This document shows, piece after piece, positions 11,401 to 23,680 of a stretch of DNA of 64,000 nucleotides (position 1 is the first letter of the stretch; each line of letters begins with the position of its first letter). The position numbers and the translations under genes were made by a program. Below the pieces are notes generated by a model. The model made no database searches, was not told where the DNA came from, and saw nothing but the letters and a program-made list of their open reading frames with translations. Source of the stretch: Taenia hydatigena (lineage: Eukaryota; Platyhelminthes; Cestoda; Cyclophyllidea; Taeniidae); NCBI GenBank assembly GCA_036345935.2, contig JADWOT020001874.1, positions 22,240 through 86,239 on the forward strand, read 5' to 3'.

Positions 11401-13759
11401 CATCATGCATGCACGAATTACCAGGAGCATACAGTTTTTCGTCTTAAACTGTGTACTCATAGTGCTGCAGTTTCTCGTACCACCATGCAGCTAAGCGGCC
11501 AATCACCTTCATTTTTGCTAATCAGGTAGGTGCGTGAAATCCATTCTTGCTCCAATCATCTACACTACCTGGCAGTGTCTAAAGTGCCTGACCATTGTGC
11601 ATAAGCGCGATTTGATATGAACGACTTGTCGGACTCTTGATCCTGCCAAGCAGGCGTTGGGGTAGATCACCATGTGTGGATTATCTCTATACTTTACGTT
11701 GAGTGCTCCAAGATTTCTGTTTTCATGAAAAATCTAGGATAGTGTCAAACGTTGTCTATCCGTTCCCTTCATATCTTGGGCTCCTCTAGCATCTCATGCC
11801 TAGTTTCTGCCAAATTTCGGGGTGGAATATCAACACAAATGAAATCATTCTTAGTAGCTATTGTTACGCGAAGCAGGCAATGAGGTAGGCATTTTTATTA
11901 TTTTTTTCAAAATATTTAGCTGAAGAAGACTGGTGCCTTCTCTATACCAAGAATTTGCCGTCAGTGTCATTTTTCTTCCTGGTACAAGGTAACAAATGAC
12001 TTACCTTCGTCAACTCCATAGCGATCCTTAGGGATGCGTCTCCGATTTCCTTACTCGCATTGCTTCTATTGCTTCTGAATGCTTAAAAGCTGTTCTTCTA
12101 AAGAAGTATCAAGGGTAAAATGGCCGAGGACAAGAAATCTCGACAAGGCAAAGCAATTGATTCGAAGCAGAGTAGTGCTAATGACCCTTCCCATTCTCTT
12201 TCGCCTCCTTTTCATGCACAATGATGCACGAAATTCGCTTAAGGTTGAGAAGAACGAAGGCAAGTAATGCCTACTTCCACAAAAACACTTGCAAGGGATG
12301 CTGTCAAAAGCCGACACAAGACGACATTGAGCGACACTACATGACACGTGCTACTAATCGATTCAGGCGCGTCAGATTAGAGGAGGCCAATCGCACAACA
12401 AATCATCAGACATGCTCTTCTGCGCCTTAAATCGTTCCCTGCCATGGAGCCTGCTTTAACTATTTGTCAGTGCCTCCTATCCGCTTCCTTTCCTACTCGA
12501 CTCCAGTCACCCCTTCATCCTTCACTTCCGTCGCCTCCTTCTCCTTCTTCTCGTTATTCTCTCCTTCCCACCTTGTCATTCCAGAGACGTCATAGGGAGA
12601 ATACAGATGTATACTGTAAGAAATAAGGGCAAGTTATGCTACTGAACCCTCCCTCTCTCGTGTTTTTGGGTTATTCCTTCTTTCTTCCCTTGCTTCATTT
12701 GCATGCGCTATTTTAGCGCCATCGCATCTGGTGTCCAGTGTATAGTGCATGGAAGAGGAAAACTAGGATTGGCCTTTGTCAAGTGTGGCATTCGTGACAA
12801 TATTCCAATTTCTTCCATTAAATCAATTCCCTCATATTTTACTTGATCACATGGCTAGATGGGTGATTTAACGAACCGGCCAATGAATGGACGAAGAAGA
12901 AGAAAAGTAGGGCACGCTACACTATGGCACCGTGCAGACACTATTTGCGATGTTCATTTCCGATCCTCATCCCTCCTTTCTATTTCTTCCTCATTCCATT
13001 TTTCACAGTTGTTTGTTCCTTTGTCCTTCATCAATCATTTCTCTGTCGTCTTCAGCCGAACATCCATGTCACTTTACTTCTATCGAAGGAATGCACGCAC
13101 CATTATTGTCCCTGTAGTGCAAGACAACGTTTCGTCCAAGCATGGGCTTAGGAATGCGCAAGTCACCCATTTCCTTAATTAATTCAAACCCTGCACTACG
13201 CTCACTATGCTGTGCTTACTTTGCTTGTCTTTTACATGTATTTACAATCACTTAATAAACGGCAGAACCAGGGGATCCCCTTATGCATAATGACTCGCCT
13301 GATGTTTATGTTCCACTTTAGAGGCACTGCGGCACCTCTGCATGACTAGGCTTGGCTAGATCTGACCTGATTTGACTGGATCACATCTGACAAGATCGGC
13401 TACTTGGGCGAGATTATGGCAGATGCGAATAAAATAGGAAAGAAGAGAGTAGATTGGGCTATTAGATCTATCGCGCATTCCTCATCCTCAGAGGTGCCTT
13501 GTACATCACCATTCTAGTCGACCTCACGACAAATTTGGTCCGATCATTCGACTAGACACAACTCCATGCAATGTGATTTAAGACTTTCTCTTTCTCACTC
13601 TATCGACTTGACCAACCTTTACACCATATAAAAAAGGCTGTCTCATTATTCCTCGTAGATATTAGAGACCGAGATGCACACATAAGAAGTAAGTCTAATG
13701 ACGTCCCTAAAAAGGTTGAAGAGGAGTCCTCTACAAGGCAACTTTGGACTCTCAAGTAT
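11401..13759. other. Non-coding, pyrimidine-rich plus strand
   Basis: CT/TCC-rich tracts (for example 12480-12580 and 12950-13050) open several weak frames. Degenerate GATCTGAC-like words recur at 10740-10760 and 13350-13400. No gene is supported. Confidence 0.4.
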
Positions 13760-13880
13760 TGTGCCCCTCATTATGTCCCACCGTGCGTGCTCCGTGCATT
13801 CAACTTAACCGAAAAAGGAGGAGTGAGTAGTTCCAACACTGGGTTTTCCTGCCTGTGAATTTTATTTTAGAAACACGAGA
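13760..13880 (+). repeat. Dispersed repeat R5, copy 2
   Basis: Aligns with 10505-10610 through CGTGCTCC, an AAAGGAGGAGTGAG segment and a TTTTATTTTAG end. Downstream, 13931-14281 (-) and 14151-14390 (+) carry unassigned frames. Confidence 0.4.
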
Positions 13881-14969
13881 ATATCTTGCTCCCCTGGATC
13901 TCTCACGCTTCAATTCTCCCCTCCCTCCTGTTATGACCGATTATATCCACCAACAATCGGAGTTAAAATGCATATATGCCTACCTAGACTATCAGTACCA
14001 CCAATATCACAAGTTGTATGGTTTTGGCTTGACGAGCAGTGTGTATTCCAGATACAGCTTTTAGCACCGCATAGGTGTTGCTGACAATCTTTCGACCGGA
14101 ATCTAAGTCGGGATATCCATGCTACTGAATTAACGATAAGTAGCAGTTTTATGGCGAATTCAGCGATTAAATTGGCATTCATTAAGGCGGCATTGTTGGC
14201 AAGCGAATGTTGCGTAAGGAAGAGGGGCATCGATCCATCTGACACTTGTGGAAAACAAATGACCGAACATACTTGTGCCAACCCAAAAAAATTTTGGGTG
14301 CCTTGGATGCAGCATTATAAGTTCCAATGGCCGTGGTGGCTAAAACACAAAGTGCAATGTGGGCGGAAGATATGGTCCATTCACCGTTAAAAAGTCACGA
14401 GACGCTGATGGATCTTTCCACGTGCCAAATCAAGCGTTACCTAGATATGTAGGATAGACTCATGTGGATCACCTTCATCATTATGTACCCATTTTGTTGG
14501 ATTTCTTACAGACCTCTGCAACATCAGCTTCAACGCAGCGCCGAAAACATAACCTCTAGAATGGGTGAGTGACGGACATTTCCGTGATGTATCACCTTGT
14601 AATTTAGGCGATTAATTAGATAATGAAGTCGAATTAAGTAGAAGTAGTTCCCTCCATGCTGTCTCAAACACCTTACGTGACTGAAGGTGGAAAGTGTACC
14701 CGCCAGTGAGGTTGTCTAACGGAAGAGAAACAATGCAAGTGCACCATTATCTTGCCGTTAGATGGATACAACGTAGGGGCGGTGTGTGCCAGCTTCACTA
14801 ACCACTTAAATATACTTGATTAAAAAGCCGCCAAATGGATTCCTGACATTACTCATTTCGTGTGTTAGAGAGCGTTACGATATTTGCCGTCTCGATAGAG
14901 TATGCATGCCAAGTACGCAAAAATGTGGAGGCAGATGGTAGAATAGAGGCACAGAAGATTCATGTTTGT

Positions 14970-15225
14970 TACTCCGTTTAGGGTGCGGCCTCATAGGGAC
15001 AAGCACAATGCTGTGCTCGTACCGCCTTCACATGCAAACCCTCTATGCTGCTACTCAATTTACAAGTACAAGGTGAAGGTGCTTGCATTTTTACTCCTCC
15101 TTACTAACACTTTGATGAATGCCTCACCGACTGGTAGAATTTAACAATCACAAACCAGCATCAGGATAAGGTGGATTCCAGCCCAATAAAATTTTAGCAT
15201 TCATTATGTCAAGCCAAGCCAGTGC
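14970..15225 (-). pseudogene. Possible FN3-domain relic
   Basis: The minus strand reads ILLGWNPPYPDAGL at about 15150-15190. After frameshifts and stops it continues with IEGLHVKAVRAQHCACPYEAA at about 14980-15045. The pieces correspond in order to the WxPPxPDxG strand B and the L-x-V-x-V-R-A strand F of a fibronectin type III domain. Stops between them mean it cannot be an intact exon. It lies about 5.5 kb upstream of the real FN3 exon on the same strand. Short-motif matches like this can arise by chance. Confidence 0.25.
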
Positions 15226-16004
15226 GATAACATCTAACGTACAAAGGACTACCAAATTTACCCATTGCAAAAAAGGAGTAAGGTGAAATGCAATGTGGAA
15301 TTGCAAAAGCAAAAAAGACTGTGCAACACAGATCATGATGAAAGCTAGATAAAGTAAGAGGAGGAAGATAGCACCCCTGAAAAGTTGCTACCTGAAGAAC
15401 CTTATCCAAATAACTGGTTAAAACATGTTGACCAGGTCCCATTTGTCACTGTTTCTCTCATAAATATGAGAAAACAATTTGGAAAGAAGAAATCGAGATC
15501 CAAGCTGGACACTATAGAGCGGAGAAAAGCACAGTGGCATGCAGGTGTCATCGAAGGATCGCTTTCAAAACTGACAAGGAATTGCGGGGAAGCATTCCTT
15601 ATCAAAGCAGGATAAAACTGGGTTAAAAAGAGCAAGGCTACATACAAGAGATGGTTAAAGTTCCGTTGCTAACTTAAGCAAATTATTATCGTTTCTTGGA
15701 AAAAAAATAAAAGGAATCACAAGTGAGAACAAACAGACGAAAGTAAACTGCAGCAATACATCTGTGGTCTCTCCATTCAGATTGTCAAAATAAACGAGTA
15801 TACGAATGAGCGATTATTGGTAGACATCAAAGGCGGTTCTTAAAACCACCTCTGATTCATTTTAAGTGATGCAAAATATTGCACAACTGGAAGCGGAGGA
15901 AGGCACTTAAATGTAGCATCTCCAAGGGAAGACAAAGGAAGGAGAGATGGCGCAGAAAAGTGAACAGTGGAGAGAAAGGTTAGTACAACTTTGAAAGCTC
16001 ATTG
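15226..16004. other. Non-coding stretch, nothing recognised
   Basis: Short frames on both strands overlap at 15385-15647 without motif or splice support. Confidence 0.4.
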
Positions 16005-16300
16005 GTTATGAGGATTTTCGATACCGTAGTTTATACTATTGACGATTTCGAGTCTGCGAATTGTTTATTCTCACAATTTAATTAGGCGTCAATAACTGCT
16101 GACAAAGCCCATTGTGTAAAAGGGAAAAAAGACTTTGCTTCCTCTATGCACGACTGAATTGAAGGTAGTAGCATACTGCATTGGTATGCGAATCAGGTGA
16201 GCTCACACCTTTTTCAGGGCGATACCGATAGAACTCCCCTTCTGGACTCCTCTGTCACTCATGCAGAATTGCACAAAAAGACGGCAATAAACTTCACAGA
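16005..16300. repeat. Repeat R4, copy 1
   Basis: Direct copy of 19603-19890. Shared landmarks in order are ATGAGGATTTTCG, AATTTAATTAGGCGTCAATA, ACTGCTGACAAAGCCC, TACTGCATTGGTATGC and CTCCTCTGTCACTCATGCAG. The minus strand of both copies has a partly conserved frame (MSDRGVQ..., PMQYATTFNSVVHR), suggesting a coding relic of unknown type. Confidence 0.75.
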
Positions 16301-17104
16301 TTTGTCCCACATCATGTTCTCGCGTTTCACAACGTTGACTGCTTAATTCACAAATCTTCCTCCTTCGCGTCCCAATCGTCTATTCCTTCTTTTGCTATCC
16401 CACCCATACCCGCCTATAATGATAGTGGTGTCCTCCTTCCACGACTGAATAGTTCCTTTCATAATTGAATTCTGGATGTTTCACACGATGATGAGAACGT
16501 AGCCTCATTTACAGTGAAGTCAGAGTGTAGGTGCTTTTTACTGGTGATCTCGCCCTACATTTTACCCACCTGGCTTCGCTAAGCTGTATCACAACCCATA
16601 CTTCCTTTGCATTCTAATAATCACAGTTTAGAAGGAAATGTCCAATGATTCTGAGATTTGTATACACCCTAGCCTTAGCCCAAGCTTTTAAACCATTTAC
16701 TGTGATTTATTAGTCTGTTTGCCGAGTTTAATTACAGTGTGGAAAAGCATTCAACTTTGAATCCAAGAAGTTGAATGCGTACTTGATTGGAGATAAACTA
16801 AAGAAAATAGTCTTCCTTATTCTTCCCGTCGCGCTGTTTTAAATGGCAGTTTAATTAAGGTCATTGCCGGTCGCCCACATGTTCAAAGCCTCTAAGTCAG
16901 CTGGATTCTCTCAAAACAAGAGCCTAATAGGTAAGTCTGCCTCTGCGCCTTTTAGTATTTACTTTCATTTTATGAGCCTATAGAGAGATTTTAATTCAAA
17001 AAACCTGTTTAAACTTACGAATTATACCTTATTTCAAATGACCATAACATTTTCTGCAGTGCCGCTTCGTGAAGGGTGATTGTGAGCGAGACAAAAAGTT
17101 GAGA

Positions 17105-17870
17105 GAAGAGACAGTTAGCATTGATTGAATGACCGATGCCAGTCACGCGATTTCGTTGGCAATGGAAGAATGGAGGGGGATGGAGAGAGAGAGGAGTAGT
17201 TTAATATTGTGTGAATAAATAATGCATACTACGAAAATTCGTTTAAATCGAGGATGATAGAGAGAGAAACAAAGAGAGAGGAAATTGGCAATAAATGAAC
17301 GACCAATGTTGAAAATGAGATTTTATCAGCAATGGAGGGTGAGAAAGAGATAAAGAAAGGGGGCGGCGACAGTTAGCATTGTGCAGATGATCGATGCTAA
17401 GCACGTGATTTCATTGGTGAAGGAGAGTGGTAGGGAGGGACAAAGAGCAAGAGAAGATGCAATTAGCATTGGGTGAACTACCGATGTTGAGCACGAGATT
17501 CCATTGGTAACGGAGATAGAATGTGAGAATAATAAAGTGAGTTGTCGAGATGGAATTTGGCATTGTGCGGATGGTTGTTAATGAGCACGTGCTTTCATTG
17601 ACGAAGAAAGGCGATTAGGGAGAGATAAAGAAATAGAGAGGAGCCAAGTAGCATCAGGTGAAGCATCAATGTTGAGCAAGTGTGTTTAGCGGGGGTGGAG
17701 AGAGTGAGCTAGTAGAAGAGAGCAAGAAAGGGGTCTTTTATTGGTGGATGAATAACCAATGACAAGCGCGTTTTAGTAGTGGTTTAGTGTGGCAGATAAA
17801 GAGGGGGAAAGAAGAGACAGCAATGGATTAATGATGGATGTTAAGGACGTGAGGTCCGTGTTGTGGGAGA
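17105..17870 (+). repeat. Degenerate minisatellite, about 90-bp unit, about nine units
   Basis: Units begin near 17111, 17199, 17284, 17368, 17461, 17554, 17646, 17736 and 17820. The core resembles AGTTAGCATTG, then GATGTTGAGCACGTGATTTC and ATTGGTGAAGGAGAG, separated by purine-rich GAGAGA tracts. Two units carry an intact CACGTG (17402-17407 and 17586-17591). The units are diverged, so the array is old. Confidence 0.7.
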
Positions 17871-17879
17871 GATAATGAG

Positions 17880-19600
17880 TTTGTTATTTCTCATCACACC
17901 TTCTTGTCTTCTCGTCTTCCTGGAATTTATTGTGATTTACAGAGAACCCTGCATTCCTGAACTAAGAAGAAATCACGTGTTGCCGCGTACCAGCTTCTAC
18001 CTCTCTTTCATCGCTGGAAATTTCGCTCTACATGGCATCAACAGCAGTAGATTGCTATGTCATCGCCACCGCCCACTGCAGAACTCTACCCTTCTTTATT
18101 CAACAGTGCATAGCAGACATACATGAATATAAGGCAGCAAACAATGAAAGGAGTCTTCTTGATAGACAAGATTGCAAAGTTAGGCAGATAAAATGGAACA
18201 AACATTTATGAAGAAAAGTTATTGCAGCTGTAGATGGAATCACCACCTTCCCCTGTGCACCAGGACCAACGACAATCCAAGCACAACTGAAATACAAAAC
18301 CAACTTTTAGCCTGGACGCCCTGGAAATGATGAGTTGAATGCTGTTAAGTCTAATAAAGTAATGCGGAAAGCGGCTGCATCTGTGCTGTCACTTTATCGT
18401 TTGTGTTAATGGTTGAAATTAGCAAGGTTTTGACGTAGCGAATAGATTTTGATGAGCAGCATTTTGGGATTGATACGCTAGTCAATGAAGTCCGTTCATT
18501 ACCTCGCCTTAATGCATTACAACTCATTTTTCTTCTCTCTCATTTGTAATCTTAAAATTAGTCTTATCTCACATTTGCCAACACGTGACAAACGACTGTA
18601 GGCAAGTTTAGGTGTGTAGAAATCCCGTGCTTTCTAATTCTTCTCGAGAGTGTGCAATAGCTGCGATCTTAACATGGGGCTTCTTCACATCCATAAGTTG
18701 TGCCTATGGGCAACATTAATAGAAAGACAGAATGACATTTTCACCCAGTGCATATATGTCACGAGCACCAGCAGTTGTTTATCGCTTCAAAGAAATTCAG
18801 TGTTGTGAGGTGACGATGTGGGTGGAGTTGTGTGTTCTCACACAAAGATTCACTAGAAACGTGTGGGTACATGAAATATATATCGAGATCAATGCTGAAC
18901 CACTAAACCTTAGCTGCTAAAGTCAACAAAAATAACACTTTAAGCTTACGAATCAAAATCTATGTCTCTAAATGTTTGCTTAAATTAATGTTTATGGCAA
19001 AATTTCAAGTATGCGTTGAATTCTACACTACCCGGCAATACACTCTGGAAACAGTTGTCACTGCAGTTAGAAACCGTTCTTATTAACTAAGTGAAGATTC
19101 GAAGCATGGAATGGGATGCTGCGGGCTAATAAAGGGGTAAATTCAATTCTGGAAGAAGAAGTGCTCCGCAGCACGCACGATCTGCAAACCACGAACTATT
19201 TAATAGAAGTAGTTATTTGAAGAAAAATTCTGGCCTGTGTGTTAGGAGGATGCTGCTCATGCTAGAACCATTTCAAATTAGCCATCAACGCAGTCATAGT
19301 TACGCCTTTGCAAATCGCAAACAAACTTAATCGCAGATAGATTGCAGCTATTAGCGGCGCCACAAATCTAATCCACGTGCTTCATTTATGTGTAACCGCG
19401 GGTTGTTGCAGCATCCATTACCTGCAATTTTAATAAGAGTACAGATGAAAACGCGCAATTTTAGGGTCAATGGCAAATCGCACACTGAACGCTTTGAAAC
19501 TACTCGTCTCCCAGTCATCTTTATTAACAAGTCTTTGTCCCTCATACCCTCGGCAGTTCTTGTATGCCAATTAAACCAACGCTAAAGCGATCGTAGCTGT
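17880..19600. other. Non-coding stretch, nothing firm
   Basis: Short frames at 17863-18126 (+) and 18732-18920 (+) have no motif or splice support. Confidence 0.4.
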
Positions 19601-19602
19601 GA

Positions 19603-19890
19603 GCGAAGCTATGAGGATTTTCGGTACCGCATTTTTCACTATTGCTGATTTGTGTCTGCAAATTGCTTACATTTGTAATTTAATTAGGCGTCAATAACTG
19701 CTGACAAAGCCCAAAATGTAAAAGGGAACAAAAAACTGCTTTTTCTATGCACGATTGAATTGAAGGCAGTAGTGTACTGCATTGGTATGCAAATCAGGTG
19801 ACCCCACATCTTTTTCGGAGCGAAACCGGTAGAATCTTTCTCCTGAACTCCTCTGTCACTCATGCAGAAGTACACGTTGAAATGGCTCTC
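19603..19890. repeat. Repeat R4, copy 2
   Basis: Second copy of the 16005-16300 repeat, about 3.6 kb away in the same orientation. The minus-strand frame is open for 86 codons here (19684-19944), while the other copy has stops in the matching frame. Confidence 0.75.
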
Positions 19891-19969
19891 TACTTCGCTG
19901 TTTATGGTCATCGGTGCAATTTGATCTGATGCAATATACTTCACGGATTTGCCTTAAACCATGCTCCTG

Positions 19970-20260
19970 CAGTGATACGAAATATTAGACTTGAGAAATT
20001 TACTGTGCTAAAAGATGGTGACAAGTTCACTATGACATTGACGCGGGCATTAGAGAGGATATTCTTGTAATACGGCTGCGTTGACCCCTGTGCTCTCCGA
20101 GAAAACCAAATACTCGTGCGATTTTACTCGAGCGGAGGTGTAATCACCATTTCTTGACACTGCAATAAGCTTTCGACTCCGGAAGGGTGCGGTGTTTGTG
20201 CTGCGATGTCCGCGACTGGTCGCATCTGAGGCGCCGTACTTTACAAGGGGCATGGTCTGA
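19970..20260 (-). pseudogene. Fragment related to the tail of the kinase-like pseudogene at 38 kb
   Basis: The minus strand reads GHRSTNTAPFRSRKLIAVSR, then NGDYTSARVKSHEYLVFSES. This matches, with several differences, the plus-strand segment 38880-39010 (GHRSTNAAPFW..., SRNGDYTSARV). Similarity continues to about 19975/39110. The kinase catalytic region itself is not seen here, so this is an isolated 3' fragment. Confidence 0.6.
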
Positions 20261-20410
20261 TTTCAGTCTTATATATGCACGCAAGTAACGCAACAACCTA
20301 AAGTATACGCACACACACAATTCAAGAGAGGCGAGGCCATAATCCTAGCTCCCTTCAACCTCAAATACTTTTCAAACTTCACCTCACAATCAACGACTTT
20401 GCGATGGCAA
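20236..20410 (+). repeat. Repeat R6, copy 1
   Basis: Aligns with 31117-31290 in the same orientation: TACTTTACAAGG, GGCATGGTCTGATTTCAGTC, GAGAGGCGAGGC, AATCCTAGCTCCCTTCAA and ACGACTTTGCGAT. Confidence 0.65.
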
Positions 20411-21052
20411 CGGTTGCGGCAACCCGAGGCTCCCTCGAGGGCTAAAGAGAGCAGAATACTAAGGTAGAGGGAAATAAGCTGCTGATATAGGCCGAAGGCC
20501 AAACAAACAAAGTCCTAAAATAGCACTTAAAATCAAACCAAATAAAGTGCAGTGATACCAGATATTGTCTGCACATTTGAGGAGGAGAACTAGAACCCAG
20601 TCCAGCAGGGACCCACCATAAGTTTACTTGCCTTCTGCAATATTTAAACACCCTTCCCAGTGCTCACCAGTGCGTTATTTGGCTTTTAAACTGACCTCTA
20701 ACCCAGTTTGAGGGCTTTATTATTGCGTCATTGTGCGCGGTATACTTCCAAGACAAGTGTTTTCGATGCAATCGTTGTTTTGATCCACGGTTATGCCTTT
20801 TAGAAATGAAGAGAAGTATTTTGTATAATACTTTTCGTTGCTCAACATGAATGAATTTTAAAATTTTGAATGTTTTTACACTCTCTACATATTTTCCTAC
20901 TTCGCTTCAATCTTAATATTATGTGATGAACTAACCCAACTCTTTAGTTCGTTTGACACCGCATATTTATTATGTTATACTAGTGAACCCTTATTTGTCA
21001 CACGTTATGCATACAACTTTAATTTTCCATTTTCAAATTTTCTCTTCTGAAG
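20411..21052. other. Non-coding stretch before a small exon
   Basis: AT-rich towards its 3' end. The last 30 bases form the polypyrimidine tract of the acceptor at 21052. Nothing else recognised. Confidence 0.4.
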
Positions 21053-21131
21053 GTTGTTGGTCGTCTGGCGGCGTTGCAAAGGCCATGCCGATCGGTTGCC
21101 TGTGTACCAAGACTCAAGTTTGCTACACAAT
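21053..21131 (+). CDS. Small internal exon, unknown product
   Basis: A GC-rich 79-nt island sits in AT-rich surroundings, bounded by the acceptor TTTTCTCTTCTGAAG and the donor CACAAT/GTAAGT. All three frames are open or nearly so. The frame starting at 21053 reads VVGRLAALQRPCRSVACVPR; another gives VWRRCKGHADRLPVYQDSSL. No domain is recognised. The sharp base-composition change and good splice signals support an exon, but the frame is undecided. Confidence 0.4.
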
Positions 21132-21559
21132 GTAAGTTCCTGTTAAAAAGTTGTGTAAGAGCTGTCAAAAAATTAAAGCTGCACTAAATCACAAACAAAA
21201 GTACTCTGCCCTAGGCTTTCTAAATCAAATTGGAAACAAACACCAGGCCTGACGATCATCAAAACAAACGCTAAATCACTATTTAAATTGCAAAAATACT
21301 AGCCCAGGACTCTTGCAATCTTATTTTAACACGTTTTTAAATCTGAAATTTGTTGCTAGTTTTGTTACTTACGTTTGCTAAGTAATTTATTTTGATAACA
21401 TTGTTACTTTGCAAATCTATCACTTATATTAAATCCATAAAAATTAAGATATTTTCTTTGCTTACCAAAATACACAAAAATCAGATGTCTATTCGTTTTA
21501 TCGAACAGTATTGAAACGGTTAACCGGATTTGTGCGCGAAGTACGTGAGCGGTGTTTGT

Positions 21560-22860
21560 TTTGGTGGCCATTATTTTCGATTAGTGGAACTTAATTCGCT
21601 CGAACAAGTTGAAAGCCGGCAATTATTTGGAATTTTTTGCTAATTTTAGTTTGTTATGTGTTATTAGGTCCTTTTCATGTCTATTGGCTTCCTTCGTACG
21701 CCTACTTGCTAGAATAAACTCGAAGATTTCATAATGGGAATGTTAAGACGTTTTGTTTTCCAGCCGCAAAGTCCACTCACGTTCATTATTCGCCGCGCAA
21801 TACTTTAAGTAACAAATAACGCTGTTCTCACAATCGTTCAACCAGTTTGTTTTTTAATGACTGTAAATTTTGATTGATGAGTCGTAATTTTTTTGAAAAG
21901 TGTTTCAACTTTGCGAATCGCCTTTCGCATACTCATTACTTTTGCTAGAAAGTATTTATTATATGCCTTATTGTCCATCACTTCCAACCGTGCATTTGCT
22001 GGTTCGGATATTGACGTTGCCGTCGGAAATTCATGCTTTGCAAAAAATGGAGGCGTTATGAGAGTGCAATGGATACGAATCTCGACTTAGCTATCGCTTC
22101 CCAAGTAAGCGATAGCTTCCTCAGGTAAAATTGAATCGCAAATGCTGTTTCCATCTTTTCTATGCAGCAATGGATTCGATCTGCGTCCTTATTTTGGGTG
22201 GAAACATGCTTGCATCATTTGTTCGTAGGTCCATTCACAATTTATGTATGGCAAAAGATGGGTTAGTTTTCGTTTCGTAGCTGTTATTACGTCCTCTGAA
22301 TGTCGATTGGCTTCCTTCATACGCCTACATGCTAGTGTAGACGCAAGGGTCGCGTAATGTGACTGTTGGGACGTTTTTTTCAACTGCAGTGCCTACTCAC
22401 GTCCACTTTTTTCTTTGCAATACTGTAAGCGGGAATTCGGGATTGCTATGGCAGCTTGTAATCGGTTCGTTCTTTAGTGGCGGTGGATTTGGCTTAGTGA
22501 GACAATTTTGTTGAGAAGTGTTTCAGCTCCACTGAGTACTTGGTGCCTGTTCATTATTTTCCTGCTAATAGGCATTCATTATACCTGCATACCTTTCAAT
22601 CCATTCCCTTTACCTACTTACACACTAGATAGACGTTGAAGAGGTAGATGCAGATCCTGTCAAGACTTCTTCTTTTGCCAAGAATAGCGACATTATCTGT
22701 CAGCGATGAGTGATTCCCGCCTTCGCTACCACTTCATACGTTCCTCGGGTCAGATTGGATTGCTGCAAGTGAATGTTTGCCGTCGCTTTTGTATAGCTAT
22801 GGATTCGACGTGCGTTCTCATTTAGGGTAGATCCTTTTACATTTCATGTGAGGTAGAAGG
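21560..22860 (+). repeat. Tandem repeat, about 620-bp monomer, about two units
   Basis: ATTGGCTTCCTTCGTACGCC at 21680 recurs as ATTGGCTTCCTTCATACGCC near 22302. CTATTGGATTC-type words at 22167 recur near 22796 (ATGGATTCGAYSTGCGT). Other shared landmarks are CACGTCCAC/CACGTTCA, GCAATACT and GAAAAGTGTTTCA/GAGAAGTGTTTCA. The units are strongly diverged. Confidence 0.55.
22089..22117. repeat. Perfect hairpin, 11-bp stem, 7-nt loop
   Basis: AGCTATCGCTT and AAGCGATAGCT are perfectly complementary around CCCAAGT. It sits inside the first unit of the 620-bp tandem repeat. The second unit lacks an obvious equivalent. Confidence 0.7.
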
Positions 22861-23650
22861 TGCGTTATTTTCATTACCATGATATCCGTGTTGGCGGATC
22901 ACACATACATATATGGAGGGCGTAAGACACTTGGAAACTTCACTGCTCATTGACTTGGAGATCAGGGTTATTTTTATGGTGGTGTGATCTTTGCGAAACG
23001 TGTTGTGTGGAGGGCGTCGGTGATGGCTTAATGGTGGGCTCAGCTTTGACGGCATGAGTTGGTGTCTGGGCAAGGTGGCCGCAGCAGAAGCGGAGGAAGG
23101 GGTGACTAGTGGGAAGTATTTGCATCACTACGCAGATTGTACTTTGCAGCAGTCTTAAGTATTTGCTTGTTAAGGTGTCTTCTCCTATCATTAGTTATGT
23201 TCGGAGACGTTAACTTTGCAGCGTATGAGACATTCATGCATCGGCTCTTCCATTGTTTGCTTTTTTCCTTTTCGGATACTACAAAATTACTGTGGTGAGG
23301 TAACATTTGATGAGTCTGTGGAATGGTAGGTAGTACGAGCTCGTGAAGTCATTGGCGGAGGCGTCCTCGTGTTGGTTGTGCGATGTGGATGTCGGCATGG
23401 ACGATATCGGTGTGTGTTGGATGGCATAGCGGCAGGTGTGAGAGGGGTGAGAAGGGCGTGGGCGCATGCTCAATAGACTAACTGCAGCGTAACAATGATG
23501 GGCTGGGTGCGGAGGGACGGGTTTACTTTTCACGTTGATGAGTTGCGCTGGTGATTGTGCTAACACCGAAAAGATAGAGAGGACGAGAAGGGGAGGTGTT
23601 CTGGAGCTTTTTTCAAACGTACCGTAGGTGTCCTTCTTTTCGTGAATTTT

Positions 23651-23680
23651 GGTGTGTGTGTGTGTGTGTATGTATATATA
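23651..23680 (+). repeat. GT/AT microsatellite
   Basis: About nine GT dinucleotides followed by ATGTATATATA. Confidence 0.85.
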
